This document shows, piece by piece, positions 1-7,217 of a stretch of 11,980 nucleotides of DNA (position 1 is the first letter of the stretch; every line of letters begins with the position of its first letter). The stretch is taken from assembly GCA_964404985.1 (NCBI GenBank), contig CAYOMD010000039.1, positions 1 through 11,980 of the forward strand. Reading direction: 5' to 3'. Origin of the DNA: Hankyongella sp964404985. Its GTDB lineage: Bacteria; Pseudomonadota; Alphaproteobacteria; Sphingomonadales; Sphingomonadaceae. Position numbers and translations under genes: made by a program. The notes under the pieces are model-generated. The model made no database searches and was not told the DNA's origin. It saw only the letters and a program-made list of their open reading frames with translations.

Positions 1-567
1 CGCTTCAAGGATATCTTCCAGGAGATTTATGAGGCCGATTTCAAGGAAGCCTTCGCCAGTGCCGGCATCGTCTACGAACACCGTCTGATCGATGATATGG
101 TGGCGAGTGCCCTGAAATGGTCGGGTCGCTTTGTCTGGGCCTGCAAGAACTACGACGGCGATGTGCAATCGGACCAGGTGGCCCAGGGCTTCGGCTCGCT
201 CGGTCTCATGACCTCGGTGCTGCTGTCCCCGGATGGCCAGACTGTCGAGACCGAGGCGGCGCACGGCACCGTCACCCGGCACTATCGTATGCACCAGGAA
301 GGCAAGGCGACCTCGACCAATCCGTTGGCCTCGATCTTTGCCTGGACCGGTGGTTTGCGCCATCGCGGCCGTCTGGACGACAATCCCGCGCTGATCGCCT
401 TCGCCAACACACTGGAGCGGGTGTGCATCAGCACGGTCGAGCACGGCCAGATGACCAAGGACCTCGCGATCCTCATCGGCCCGAACCAGGCGTGGCTCAC
501 CACAGAGCAGTTCTTTGCGGCAGTCGAGGAACAACTCGAACTCGCCATGCACCTGCGCAAGGGCTGA
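1..567 (+). CDS. icd: NADP-dependent isocitrate dehydrogenase, C-terminal part (5' end outside window)
   Basis: TCA-cycle enzyme of the cytoplasm that oxidatively decarboxylates isocitrate to 2-oxoglutarate and makes NADPH. The reading frame is open from base 1 and ends with TGA at 565-567, giving 188 codons, roughly the C-terminal half of a protein of about 405 residues. It closely follows the eukaryote-like homodimeric NADP-IDH family, also standard in Alphaproteobacteria. The metal-binding stretch YDGDVQSDQVAQGFGSLG is visible, followed by the NADP-binding AAHGTVTRHYR and then STNPLASIFAWTGGL. The terminal helix ends LELAMHLRKG. ATG codons such as the one at 97 are internal methionines, not starts. 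The gene converges on alaS with only 19 bases between the stop codons. Identification is firm; only the missing N-terminus is unknown. Confidence 0.96.
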   Translation, partial: RFKDIFQEIYEADFKEAFASAGIVYEHRLIDDMVASALKWSGRFVWACKNYDGDVQSDQVAQGFGSLGLMTSVLLSPDGQTVETEAAHGTVTRHYRMHQEGKATSTNPLASIFAWTGGLRHRGRLDDNPALIAFANTLERVCISTVEHGQMTKDLAILIGPNQAWLTTEQFFAAVEEQLELAMHLRKG

Positions 568-573
568 TCGCCG

Positions 574-593
574 CGCCTGAGACGACTCAGGCG
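574..593. terminator. Perfect hairpin between convergent icd and alaS
   Basis: CGCCTGAG (574-581) and CTCAGGCG (586-593) form a perfect 8-bp stem with a 4-base loop. It sits just after the icd stop and includes the alaS stop codon (587-589 on the - strand). Neither side has a T-run, so it is not a textbook intrinsic terminator. Its place between convergent genes makes a bidirectional transcription barrier or mRNA 3'-end stabiliser the likely role. Confidence 0.55.
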
Positions 594-3244
594 GGTAAAG
601 TGGATAGAGTATCCCGCACGGCGGCCAGGGCGGCTTCTGCCGCACTGGCGTCCGGGCCGCCGCCCTGGGCCATGTCCGGCCGGCCGCCGCCGCCCTGCCC
701 GCCCAGCGTGGCCACCGCCACCTTGAGCAGGTCGACCGCCGATACCCGCGCCGTCAGGTCGTCTGTCACCCCGACCGCGACGGACGCCTTGTCGCCCTCT
801 ACGGCAATCATTACCGCGATGCCGGACCCGAGCTGTGTCTTGGCGTCATCAATCAGCCCGCGCAACGCCTTGGCCGGCACCGCGACAACCCGTGCCAGGA
901 ACGCCATGCCCGCCACCGTCTCGACGGCCTCGGCCTGCGTACCAGCACCGCTAAGCGCTGCTGCACGGCGCAGCTCCGCGACATCGCGCTCCAGTCTGCG
1001 CCGTTCTTCGATCAACTGGGCTACCCGCTCGACCACATCCTGCGGGGCCGCCTTGAGTGCTCCGGCCACGGCGCGCACACGCTGTTCCTGCAGCAGAAGA
1101 TACTGGCGCGCGGCCTCCCCGGTCAGCGCCTCGATGCGGCGCACGCCAGAGGCAACCGCGCTTTCGCTCACGATCTTGAACAGGGCGATATCGCCAACCC
1201 GCTGCACATGAGTTCCGCCACACAATTCGGTCGAATAGCGCCCGGCACGGCCCTGTACATCCGTACCCATGGCAACAACGCGAACTTCCTCCCCGTACTT
1301 TTCACCGAATAGTGCGATGGCACCTGCCTCGATCGCGGCATCCGGCGTCATCAGCCGGGTGGTGACCTCCGCGTTCTGGCGGATGCGCGCGTTCACATCC
1401 CCCTCGACCCCGGCAATTTCCTCCGGGGTCATGGTGCGGGTATGGGCAAAATCGAAGCGCAGACGGTCCGCTGCCACCAGTGAGCCACGCTGGGCGACAT
1501 GCTCCCCGAGTGTCCGGCGCAGCGCCTCATGCAGCAGGTGGGTAGCCGAGTGGTTGGCGCGCACCTGCGCCCGGCGCTCCGCATCAACTGCCAGGCTCAC
1601 CGTGTCACCGACAGCAAGCCGCCCCTGCTCGACTGTACCGTGGTGCACATGCAGCAGCCCGAGCGGCTTTGCCGTCTCCGTGACGACAAACTTCATGCCA
1701 TTGCTGCTGGTGATCGCGCCCGCATCGCCAACCTGGCCACCGGACTCCCCATAAAAGGGCGTCTGGTTGACCAGCAAGGCCACCCGGTCCCCCGCCTCGG
1801 CCTGGTCGACGCGTACGCCGTCTCTAACCAGCGCCAGCACCTGAGCGTCGCTGGTCTCGCTGGTGTAGCCGACAAATTCGGTCGCCCCGTGCTCCTGCGC
1901 CAAATCAAACCACAGCGTCTCGGTGCTCTGCTCGCCGGACCCTGACCAGGCCGCACGTGCACGGGCTTTCTGCTCGGCCATGGCCAGATCGAACCCGGTG
2001 CGGTCCACGGTGCGGCCACGCTCGCGCAGCGCGTCCTCAGTCAGGTCGTAGGGAAAGCCGAAGGTGTCATAGAGACGGAAAGCAACATCGCCCGGCAACG
2101 GCGCATCGTCGGTCAGTGGCTCAAGCGCCTCGTCAAGCAGGCGCAGCCCCTTCTCCAGGGTGGCGCGAAACCGGGTCTCCTCCAGCCGCAGGGTCTCGAC
2201 GATCAGTGGCAGCGCCCGGGTCAGCTCCGGATAGGCAATGCCCATCTCGGCAGTGAGCGTCGGAGCCAGCCGGTGCATCAGCGGATCGCGTGCACCCAGC
2301 ATGTGCGCATGCCGCATGGCGCGGCGCATGATGCGGCGCAACACATAGCCGCGACCATCATTGGCCGGCAGCACGCCGTCGGCAATCAGGAAGCTGCTGG
2401 CACGCAGGTGATCGGCAATCACCCGGTGCGAAACCTTGTGCGTGCCGTCGGCCGCCTGGCCGGTCGCATCGGCTGATGCGGCAATCAGCGCCTTGAAGGT
2501 ATCGGTATCAAAATTGTCGTGCACGCCTTGCAGCACGGCGGCGATCCGCTCCAGCCCCATGCCGGTATCGATGGATGGACGCGGCAGGAGCTGGCGCTGG
2601 TCAGGCGTGATCTGCTCGAACTGCATGAACACCAGGTTCCAGATCTCGACCCAGCGGTCGCCATCCTGGTCAGGCGACCCCGGCGGGCCACCCGGAATAT
2701 GCGCGCCGTGATCGTAGAAAATCTCCGAGCACGGGCCGCAGGGGCCGGTATCGCCCATCGACCAGAAATTATCCTTGGTCGGGATGCGGATGATACGGCG
2801 CTCCTCAAGCCCGGCGATCCGTTGCCACAGGTCGAACGCTTCATCGTCGTCGTGATAGACGGTAACCAGCAGCCGCTCCTGCGCGACCCCCCACTCCCGG
2901 GTGAGCAGGGTCCAGGCCAGTTCGATCGCGCGCTCCTTGAAATAGTCGCCGAACGAGAAATTGCCGAGCATCTCGAACAGCGTGTGGTGGCGCGCGGTAT
3001 AGCCGACATTGTCGAGATCATTATGCTTGCCGCCAGCGCGCACGCATTTCTGGGAACTGGCAGCACGCTGGTAGGGGCGCGTCTCCAGCCCGGTGAACAC
3101 GTTCTTGAACGGCACCATCCCGGCGTTGGTGAACATCAGCGTCGGATCGTTGCGCGGCACCAGCGGCGCACTGTCGACCACCGCATGGTCGGCGCTGCGG
3201 AAGAATTCCAGAAAGCTGCTGCGGATGCTGTTGGTACTGGCCAC
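587..3244 (-). CDS. alaS: Alanyl-tRNA synthetase
   Basis: Charges tRNA-Ala with alanine in the cytoplasm and edits mischarged Ser or Gly. At 885 residues it is full length. The class II catalytic core has motif 1 near residues 9-50 (PTLMFTNAGMVPFKNVFTG), motif 2 near 61-107 (KCVRAGGKHNDLDNVG, then HHTLFEMLGNFSFGDYF) and motif 3 at DTGMGLERI (227-233). The editing domain has both zinc-ligand motifs, HSATH (565-569) and CGGTH (675-679). The C-Ala domain shows GGQGGGGRPDMAQGGG (848-863), and a charged coiled-coil region precedes it near 740-762. The start codon is GTG (3242-3244). It is chosen because STNSIRSSFLEFF matches the usual AlaRS N-terminus and no ATG lies closer in frame; the ribosome site is weak (GGGA, 8 bases upstream). 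It lies downstream of recA on the same strand but behind a terminator. Confidence 0.97.
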   Translation of the reverse strand: MASTNSIRSSFLEFFRSADHAVVDSAPLVPRNDPTLMFTNAGMVPFKNVFTGLETRPYQRAASSQKCVRAGGKHNDLDNVGYTARHHTLFEMLGNFSFGDYFKERAIELAWTLLTREWGVAQERLLVTVYHDDDEAFDLWQRIAGLEERRIIRIPTKDNFWSMGDTGPCGPCSEIFYDHGAHIPGGPPGSPDQDGDRWVEIWNLVFMQFEQITPDQRQLLPRPSIDTGMGLERIAAVLQGVHDNFDTDTFKALIAASADATGQAADGTHKVSHRVIADHLRASSFLIADGVLPANDGRGYVLRRIMRRAMRHAHMLGARDPLMHRLAPTLTAEMGIAYPELTRALPLIVETLRLEETRFRATLEKGLRLLDEALEPLTDDAPLPGDVAFRLYDTFGFPYDLTEDALRERGRTVDRTGFDLAMAEQKARARAAWSGSGEQSTETLWFDLAQEHGATEFVGYTSETSDAQVLALVRDGVRVDQAEAGDRVALLVNQTPFYGESGGQVGDAGAITSSNGMKFVVTETAKPLGLLHVHHGTVEQGRLAVGDTVSLAVDAERRAQVRANHSATHLLHEALRRTLGEHVAQRGSLVAADRLRFDFAHTRTMTPEEIAGVEGDVNARIRQNAEVTTRLMTPDAAIEAGAIALFGEKYGEEVRVVAMGTDVQGRAGRYSTELCGGTHVQRVGDIALFKIVSESAVASGVRRIEALTGEAARQYLLLQEQRVRAVAGALKAAPQDVVERVAQLIEERRRLERDVAELRRAAALSGAGTQAEAVETVAGMAFLARVVAVPAKALRGLIDDAKTQLGSGIAVMIAVEGDKASVAVGVTDDLTARVSAVDLLKVAVATLGGQGGGGRPDMAQGGGPDASAAEAALAAVRDTLSTLPA

Positions 3245-3257
3245 GATATCGGTCCCG

Positions 3258-3295
3258 AGAAAAACAAATCGGCGCGCCCAACGTCAGGCGCGCCG
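3258..3295 (-). terminator. Intrinsic terminator of recA, directly in front of alaS
   Basis: Arms CGGCGCGCC (3270-3278) and GGCGCGCCG (3287-3295) make a perfect 9-bp, almost pure GC stem with an 8-base loop. Read on the - strand, the stem is followed by ATTTGTTTTTC, a good U-tract. It begins 45 bases after the recA stop and its T-run ends about 13 bases before the alaS GTG, leaving no room for a promoter between them. Confidence 0.85.
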
Positions 3296-3339
3296 TCTCT
3301 ATTAGGGGCAAGCCGGCAGCATTTCCAGTGCGCTGCCTG

Positions 3340-4425
3340 CTACACCTCGGCATCGTCCTCGCCGGGAGGAGCCAGCAGGGCATCAGCCACCAGGCCGGCA
3401 TTCTGGCGCACCGCGGCCTCGATGGATTGGGCGACCAGCTTGTTTTCAGCGAGAAAGCGCTTGGCGTTCTCCCGGCCCTGGCCGATGCGCTGACTGTCGT
3501 AGGAGTACCAGGCCCCTGACTTCTCGACTACGCCTGCCTTGACACCCAGATCGATCAACTCGCCGTTCTTGGAGATGCCTTCCCCGTACATGATGTCGAA
3601 CTCGACCTGCTTGAACGGCGGCGCCAGCTTGTTCTTGACCACCTTGACCCGGGTGACGTTGCCGACAATGTCCTCCCGCTCCTTGATCTGCCCGGTGCGG
3701 CGGATATCGATGCGGACGGACGCGTAGAACTTCAACGCATTGCCGCCGGTTGTGGTCTCCGGGTTGCCGTACATCACGCCGATCTTCATCCGGACCTGAT
3801 TGATGAAAATCACCAGGGTATGCGAGCGGGAGATCGATCCGGTGAGTTTACGCAGCGCCTGGCTCATGAGGCGTGCCTGCAGGCCGACGTGGCTGTCGCC
3901 CATCTCGCCCTCGAGTTCGGCGCGCGGGGTGAGGGCCGCCACCGAGTCGACCACCAGCACGTCAACTGCGCCTGAGCGGACCAGCGTATCGGCGATTTCC
4001 AGCGCCTGCTCCCCGGCGTCCGGCTGAGAAATCAGCAGGTCGTCAATGTTGACGCCGAGCTTGCGGGCGTACGACGGATCGAGCGCATGCTCGGCATCGA
4101 CAAACGCGCACACACCACCGGTCTTCTGGGACTCCGCGATGGCATGCAGGGCCAGCGTGGTCTTGCCCGAGGCCTCCGGCCCGTAAATTTCCACGATACG
4201 TCCGCGTGGCAGGCCGCCGATGCCGAGCGCCATGTCGAGCCCGAGCGAGCCGGTCGAGATCGTCTCGACCTCGATGGCGCTGCGCTGGCCCAGCCGCATG
4301 ACCGAGCCTTTGCCGAACGCCCGGTCAATCTGAGCGAGGGCGGCATCCAGCGCGCGTTGCTTGTCGGCGTTGGCGGTTTTGTCCATGGGGCTGGTCTCGA
4401 TGATTTTCAGATTGGCGTTGGCCAT
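3340..4425 (-). CDS. recA: Recombinase A
   Basis: DNA strand-exchange ATPase that forms filaments on single-stranded DNA, drives homologous recombination and triggers LexA self-cleavage in the SOS response. The 361-residue product has Walker A GPEASGKTT (82-90), Walker B DVLVVD (155-160), the L2 DNA-binding loop around MKIGVMYGNPETTTGGNALKF (213-233), and an acidic tail ending GEDDAEV. The frame stays open upstream to an ATG at 4494. I chose ATG 4425 because a GGGAGA ribosome site lies 5 bases before it and the extra upstream 23 residues do not resemble RecA. An internal start at MDKTANADKQ is a less likely alternative. The gene has its own upstream control region and its own terminator, so it is probably monocistronic. 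The cckA-recA-alaS order is familiar in Alphaproteobacteria. Confidence 0.98.
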   Translation of the reverse strand: MANANLKIIETSPMDKTANADKQRALDAALAQIDRAFGKGSVMRLGQRSAIEVETISTGSLGLDMALGIGGLPRGRIVEIYGPEASGKTTLALHAIAESQKTGGVCAFVDAEHALDPSYARKLGVNIDDLLISQPDAGEQALEIADTLVRSGAVDVLVVDSVAALTPRAELEGEMGDSHVGLQARLMSQALRKLTGSISRSHTLVIFINQVRMKIGVMYGNPETTTGGNALKFYASVRIDIRRTGQIKEREDIVGNVTRVKVVKNKLAPPFKQVEFDIMYGEGISKNGELIDLGVKAGVVEKSGAWYSYDSQRIGQGRENAKRFLAENKLVAQSIEAAVRQNAGLVADALLAPPGEDDAEV

Positions 4426-4430
4426 GTATC

Positions 4431-4436
4431 TCTCCC
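4431..4436 (-). promoter_or_regulatory. recA ribosome binding site
   Basis: GGGAGA on the - strand lies 5 bases upstream of the ATG at 4423-4425. It decides the recA start in favour of MANANLKII over the longer frame. Confidence 0.75.
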
Positions 4437-4474
4437 GCTTAGCCGGTCCCCACCGGACAGGCAATGCACTGTTT

Positions 4475-4489
4475 GTTGTTGTTTTGTTC
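4475..4489 (-). promoter_or_regulatory. Candidate LexA (SOS) operator 1 of recA
   Basis: In the recA sense it reads GAAC-N7-CAAC (GTTG-N7-GTTC on the + strand), one base away from the alphaproteobacterial LexA box GTTC-N7-GTTC. It lies about 50 bases before the recA start and overlaps the expected -10 position of the TTGACC-driven promoter, a usual place for LexA repression. It shares 12 of 15 bases with a second copy 44 bases upstream. Confidence 0.5.
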
Positions 4490-4511
4490 CACATTGCTTC
4501 AGCGCGGTCAA
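4483..4511 (-). promoter_or_regulatory. Possible recA promoter
   Basis: TTGACC (4506-4511, - strand) is a good -35 hexamer. Seventeen bases downstream lies AACAAA (4483-4488), which is a poor -10 match. The -35 quality and the overlap with a LexA-like box favour it. The -10 is the weak point, and the start site could be shifted by a few bases. Confidence 0.4.
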
Positions 4512-4518
4512 GGCTTAA

Positions 4519-4533
4519 GTTTTACTTTTGTTC
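4519..4533 (-). promoter_or_regulatory. Candidate LexA (SOS) operator 2 of recA
   Basis: In the recA sense it reads GAAC-N7-AAAC (GTTT-N7-GTTC on the + strand), also one base from the consensus. It begins 8 bases upstream of the candidate -35 hexamer. It shares the first eight bases GAACAAAA and 12 of 15 overall with operator 1. The 44-base spacing is close to four helical turns, so both would sit on nearly the same DNA face. Confidence 0.4.
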
Positions 4534-4544
4534 TCATGCTGGTC

Positions 4545-4608
4545 AGACCCTTTCCGACTTTGATGGAATCACATCGTGATGGCATCAAAGGTCGGATAAA
4601 AAGGGTCT
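4545..4608. repeat. Large imperfect inverted repeat 1 (recA-cckA gap)
   Basis: A 64-base element folds end to end. AGACCCTT (4545-4552) pairs with AAGGGTCT (4601-4608), CCGAC (4554-4558) with GTCGG (4591-4595), TTTGATG (4559-4565) with CATCAAA (4583-4589), and ATCAC (4568-4572) with GTGAT (4576-4580) around a 3-base loop. That is 25 base pairs, interrupted by a 1x5 internal loop, one bulged G and a 2x2 internal loop. No T-run follows on either strand. A GANTC methylation-type site (GAATC, 4566-4570) lies in the apical part. The role is unknown: diverged palindromic repeat, protein site or RNA structure. Confidence 0.8.
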
Positions 4609-4622
4609 ATTCTTATGTCGGG

Positions 4623-4678
4623 AGCCTTTCTTGTCGTTTCTTGATTGAACCCCTGGTTCAATCAAAAACGGAAAGGCT
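4623..4678. repeat. Large imperfect inverted repeat 2, directly after the cckA stop
   Basis: TTGATTGAAC (4641-4650) and GTTCAATCAA (4656-4665) form a perfect 10-bp stem with a 5-base loop. It is continued outward by CGTTT/AAACG (4635-4639/4666-4670) and AGCCTTTC/GAAAGGCT (4623-4630/4671-4678), giving 23 bp with two bulges on one side (TTGT and C). It starts at the base after the cckA stop, so it would end the cckA mRNA. It lacks a following U-tract, so stabiliser or repeat element fits as well as terminator. Its arms resemble those of inverted repeat 1. Confidence 0.8.
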
Positions 4679-7162
4679 CTAGGGCGACTGCAGTGCCCGC
4701 CCGACCACCTCGGCCAGTTGCTGCACCGAGAACGGCTTGGGCAGAAAGATGAAATTGGTGCTGTCCATCAACTGGCGTAACTGCTCCTCGGCATAACCGG
4801 AGATCAGGATCACCCGCAGGTCCGGGATCAACTCCCGCGCCTTGCCGACCAGGGTCGGGCCATCCATCGTTGGCATCACCACGTCGGAGATGAGCAGCTG
4901 GATTGGCGGGTCAGCTGCGTGGATCAGCGTCATCGCCTCCTCGCCGTTGCTGGCGCATTGGACGTCGTAGCCCTTGCGCTCCAGCGCCCGGCGCAGGATG
5001 GCGCGCACATTGTCCTCATCCTCGACCAGCAGGAGACGCCCGGCCCCCCAGAGGTCCTCCGGCGGCTGCGGCAAGCCGGTTGGCGCTTCAGTTGTAGACG
5101 CTTTGGCTGGTGCGTCTTCCTCGCTGTGGACCGGCAGATAGACTGTGAAGGTGGTCCCCTCACCGATAGTCGAATCCGCGAAGATAAAGCCGCCGGTCTG
5201 CTTGATGATACCATAGACGGTGGAGAGGCCGAGACCGGTGCCCTTGCCCACTTCCTTGGTGGTGAAAAAGGGCTCGAAAATCTTGCCGAGGTTTTCCGGC
5301 GGAATGCCGCAGCCGGTATCGCTGACCGCAATACGGACATAATCGTTGGCCGGCATGATGTCCCGGCCGAGTGCGCGAACGTCCGCGGCGCGCAGCAGCC
5401 CGGTGGTGATGGTCAGCGTGCCGCCGTCCGGCGCCATGGCGTCGCGGGCGTTGACGGCGAGGTTGACCAGCACCTGCTCCAGCTGGGTGCGGTCCGCGCG
5501 TACGGCGCCGACACCGCGCCCCTGCACCATGCGGAACTGGATTTTCTCGCCGAGCAGCCGGTGCAGCAGGTGCGACAGCTCGGAGAGGACGTCTGCGATG
5601 TCGAGCCGCTCGGGGCGCAGGGTCTGCTGGCGAGAGAACGCCAGCAACTGGCGCACCAGCCCTGCCGCCCGGTTGGCGTTCTGCTTGATCTGGGTGACGT
5701 CGGCAAAATCAGTATCGCCCGGTGCGTGCCGCATCAGCATGAGGTCCGAGTAGCCGATGATGGCGGTCAGGATATTGTTGAAGTCATGCGCGACGCCACC
5801 GGCCAGCTGGCCGACCGCCTGCATCTTGCTGGCCTGGGCGATCTGGCGCTCCAGCTTGCGCTGCTCCGGGTCGTCCCACAACGCCAGCACGGCCTGTGCC
5901 GGGTGGAGATCGTAGACCGGGAACAGGCTGAGACGCACCGGATCCTCGGCACGGCCCTGGATGCGCACGGTGACGTCCAGGGGCTGGCGAAATGCCTCGG
6001 GCTGGCTGACAATCTTGCGCACGCTGTCTGCCAGCATGCCCTTGTCGTCGTCGATCACGAAGTCGCTGGGGTAAAGCAGGACCCGGCTACGGTCGCCGAT
6101 CACGGTCCAGAACGCGGCATTGCAGTGGTGCAGCCGCCCTTCCCGGTCAATGGTCGCCAGACCCAGCGGCAAATTGTCGATCACCTGCATCACCACATCA
6201 ATGCTCGGCGCGCCCGAGACTGGGGGTGGTGCGGCAAGGCCCGGCAGCACCAGCAGCAGATAGGCGTGCGGGTCCGCGCCGGCGGCCGTGCGCAGGGGCA
6301 TCTCGATCAGACGCACAGGGATCGGCTCGCGCTCGCGCGGGGTCAGCAGAGGCTGTTGCGTGGCATCAGCAACCAGGAACTGGGCGAGACTTGCGCCAAG
6401 CACGGCCTCTCGCGGTGCAGCCAGCAAGGCGAAGGCGTGATTGTTGGCGTCCAGCACGGTGCCGCTCGCATCGGTGAGCAGGCTGGCGACCCCGGCATCG
6501 GCCAGGATGCCGCCCATGGCCCCGAGCGTCAGCAGCCGGGCCTGGGCCACCTGCCGGTCTGCAAACGAGGGACGGACCATCCATACCAGATGGTCGTCCG
6601 GATCGTCGGCGGTTGCACAGTCGATGCGCAGCACCGTGCCGCCGTCACCGGAGTCGCCGGGCTGCTCGATGAGCAAGCGTCCCGGCTGTCCGCGCCGTGC
6701 GGCATCCGCCAGTGCATGCAGGCGGGCCGGTTCCACACCGAGATCGAACGGAGACGGATAGCCACCGCACAGCCGGCCATAGCTGGCGTTGGCGCACACC
6801 AGTTGTCCCTGCTGGTCGGTCACCGCCAGGGCCTCGGTACTGGCGTTGATGGTCGCGCGCACGAGGGCACGGCCGATATTGTCGCCGCCGCGCTTTTGCC
6901 GGCCCATGGACCAGGCATAAGAGACCGCGAGAAAACCGAACAGCAGACCGCCGTAGATGATGGCGATGGACCACATCCCCATGCCCCAGCCGATCAGCCC
7001 GGCTGAGACAAGACCCAGCAGCACGACCACAAGGACTGCCGGCTGCAGGCGGGTGCGCGAGGGGTTCGGCCAGTTGAAGCCAATCGGCAGATCGGTCATC
7101 AGCGCATCGTTTTCCGGGCTGAGCGGAAAACTGTGGGTCGGGCGTGTCGGGGTGGTGCGCAT
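4679..7162 (-). CDS. cckA: Cell-cycle hybrid histidine kinase CckA
   Basis: Membrane hybrid kinase that, in the known alphaproteobacterial pathway, phosphorylates the phosphotransferase ChpT and through it CtrA, linking cell cycle to flagellar and other genes. The 827-residue frame has two membrane segments (about 41-63 and 64-83). Three PAS-like regions follow (about 98-200, 209-306 and 321-430). The HisKA domain has phospho-acceptor H459 in GQLAGGVAHDFNNILTAIIG, a signature typical of CckA. The ATPase domain shows the N box (NLAVNARDAM), DTGCGI (615-620) and GKGTGLGLSTV (639-649). The receiver domain has E714/D715, phospho-acceptor D760, S788 and K809. All catalytic residues are present. 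The start is uncertain: ATG 7162 gives the longest frame, while ATG 7099 (MTDLPIGFNW) is an equally possible start just before the first membrane segment. It lies 55 bases behind flhB. Confidence 0.93.
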   Translation of the reverse strand: MRTTPTRPTHSFPLSPENDALMTDLPIGFNWPNPSRTRLQPAVLVVVLLGLVSAGLIGWGMGMWSIAIIYGGLLFGFLAVSYAWSMGRQKRGGDNIGRALVRATINASTEALAVTDQQGQLVCANASYGRLCGGYPSPFDLGVEPARLHALADAARRGQPGRLLIEQPGDSGDGGTVLRIDCATADDPDDHLVWMVRPSFADRQVAQARLLTLGAMGGILADAGVASLLTDASGTVLDANNHAFALLAAPREAVLGASLAQFLVADATQQPLLTPREREPIPVRLIEMPLRTAAGADPHAYLLLVLPGLAAPPPVSGAPSIDVVMQVIDNLPLGLATIDREGRLHHCNAAFWTVIGDRSRVLLYPSDFVIDDDKGMLADSVRKIVSQPEAFRQPLDVTVRIQGRAEDPVRLSLFPVYDLHPAQAVLALWDDPEQRKLERQIAQASKMQAVGQLAGGVAHDFNNILTAIIGYSDLMLMRHAPGDTDFADVTQIKQNANRAAGLVRQLLAFSRQQTLRPERLDIADVLSELSHLLHRLLGEKIQFRMVQGRGVGAVRADRTQLEQVLVNLAVNARDAMAPDGGTLTITTGLLRAADVRALGRDIMPANDYVRIAVSDTGCGIPPENLGKIFEPFFTTKEVGKGTGLGLSTVYGIIKQTGGFIFADSTIGEGTTFTVYLPVHSEEDAPAKASTTEAPTGLPQPPEDLWGAGRLLLVEDEDNVRAILRRALERKGYDVQCASNGEEAMTLIHAADPPIQLLISDVVMPTMDGPTLVGKARELIPDLRVILISGYAEEQLRQLMDSTNFIFLPKPFSVQQLAEVVGRALQSP

Positions 7163-7194
7163 GATGGGTTGCGTGCCTCAAGGGAATGGATGCC

Positions 7195-7211
7195 GTCAAG
7201 TCGCGCTTGAC
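7195..7211. repeat. Short inverted repeat in the flhB-cckA gap
   Basis: GTCAAG (7195-7200) and CTTGAC (7206-7211) form a 6-bp stem with a 5-base loop, 7 bases after the flhB stop. There is no T-run. It may slow transcription or be incidental; its - strand arm also contains TTGACG, a -35-like hexamer without a convincing -10. Confidence 0.3.
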
Positions 7212-7217
7212 CGTCTA

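Noticed and set aside
117..1211. Open frame of 364 codons on the + strand across the icd-alaS junction
   Set aside because: It is a shifted frame of icd that runs on antisense to alaS. Both genes are certain, and the translation looks like frame noise.
3315..3337. Inverted repeat GGCAGC / GCTGCC after recA
   Set aside because: It is only 6 bp with an 11-base loop and no T-run; the stronger hairpin at 3270-3295 explains termination.
4426..4494. N-terminal extension of recA by 23 codons to ATG 4494
   Set aside because: The extension does not resemble RecA, covers part of the likely promoter and LexA-like box, and a good ribosome site sits at the internal ATG 4425.
4361..4682. Small + strand frames (72 codons) across the recA upstream region
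   Set aside because: They run through the recA control region and both inverted repeats, have no clear ribosome site and show no recognisable protein pattern.
4919..7006. Open frame of 695 codons on the + strand, antisense to cckA
   Set aside because: It lies wholly opposite cckA, whose domains and catalytic motifs are complete. Its translation is rich in Arg, Gln, His and Ala with no recognisable motif. Long antisense frames are expected in GC-rich coding DNA.
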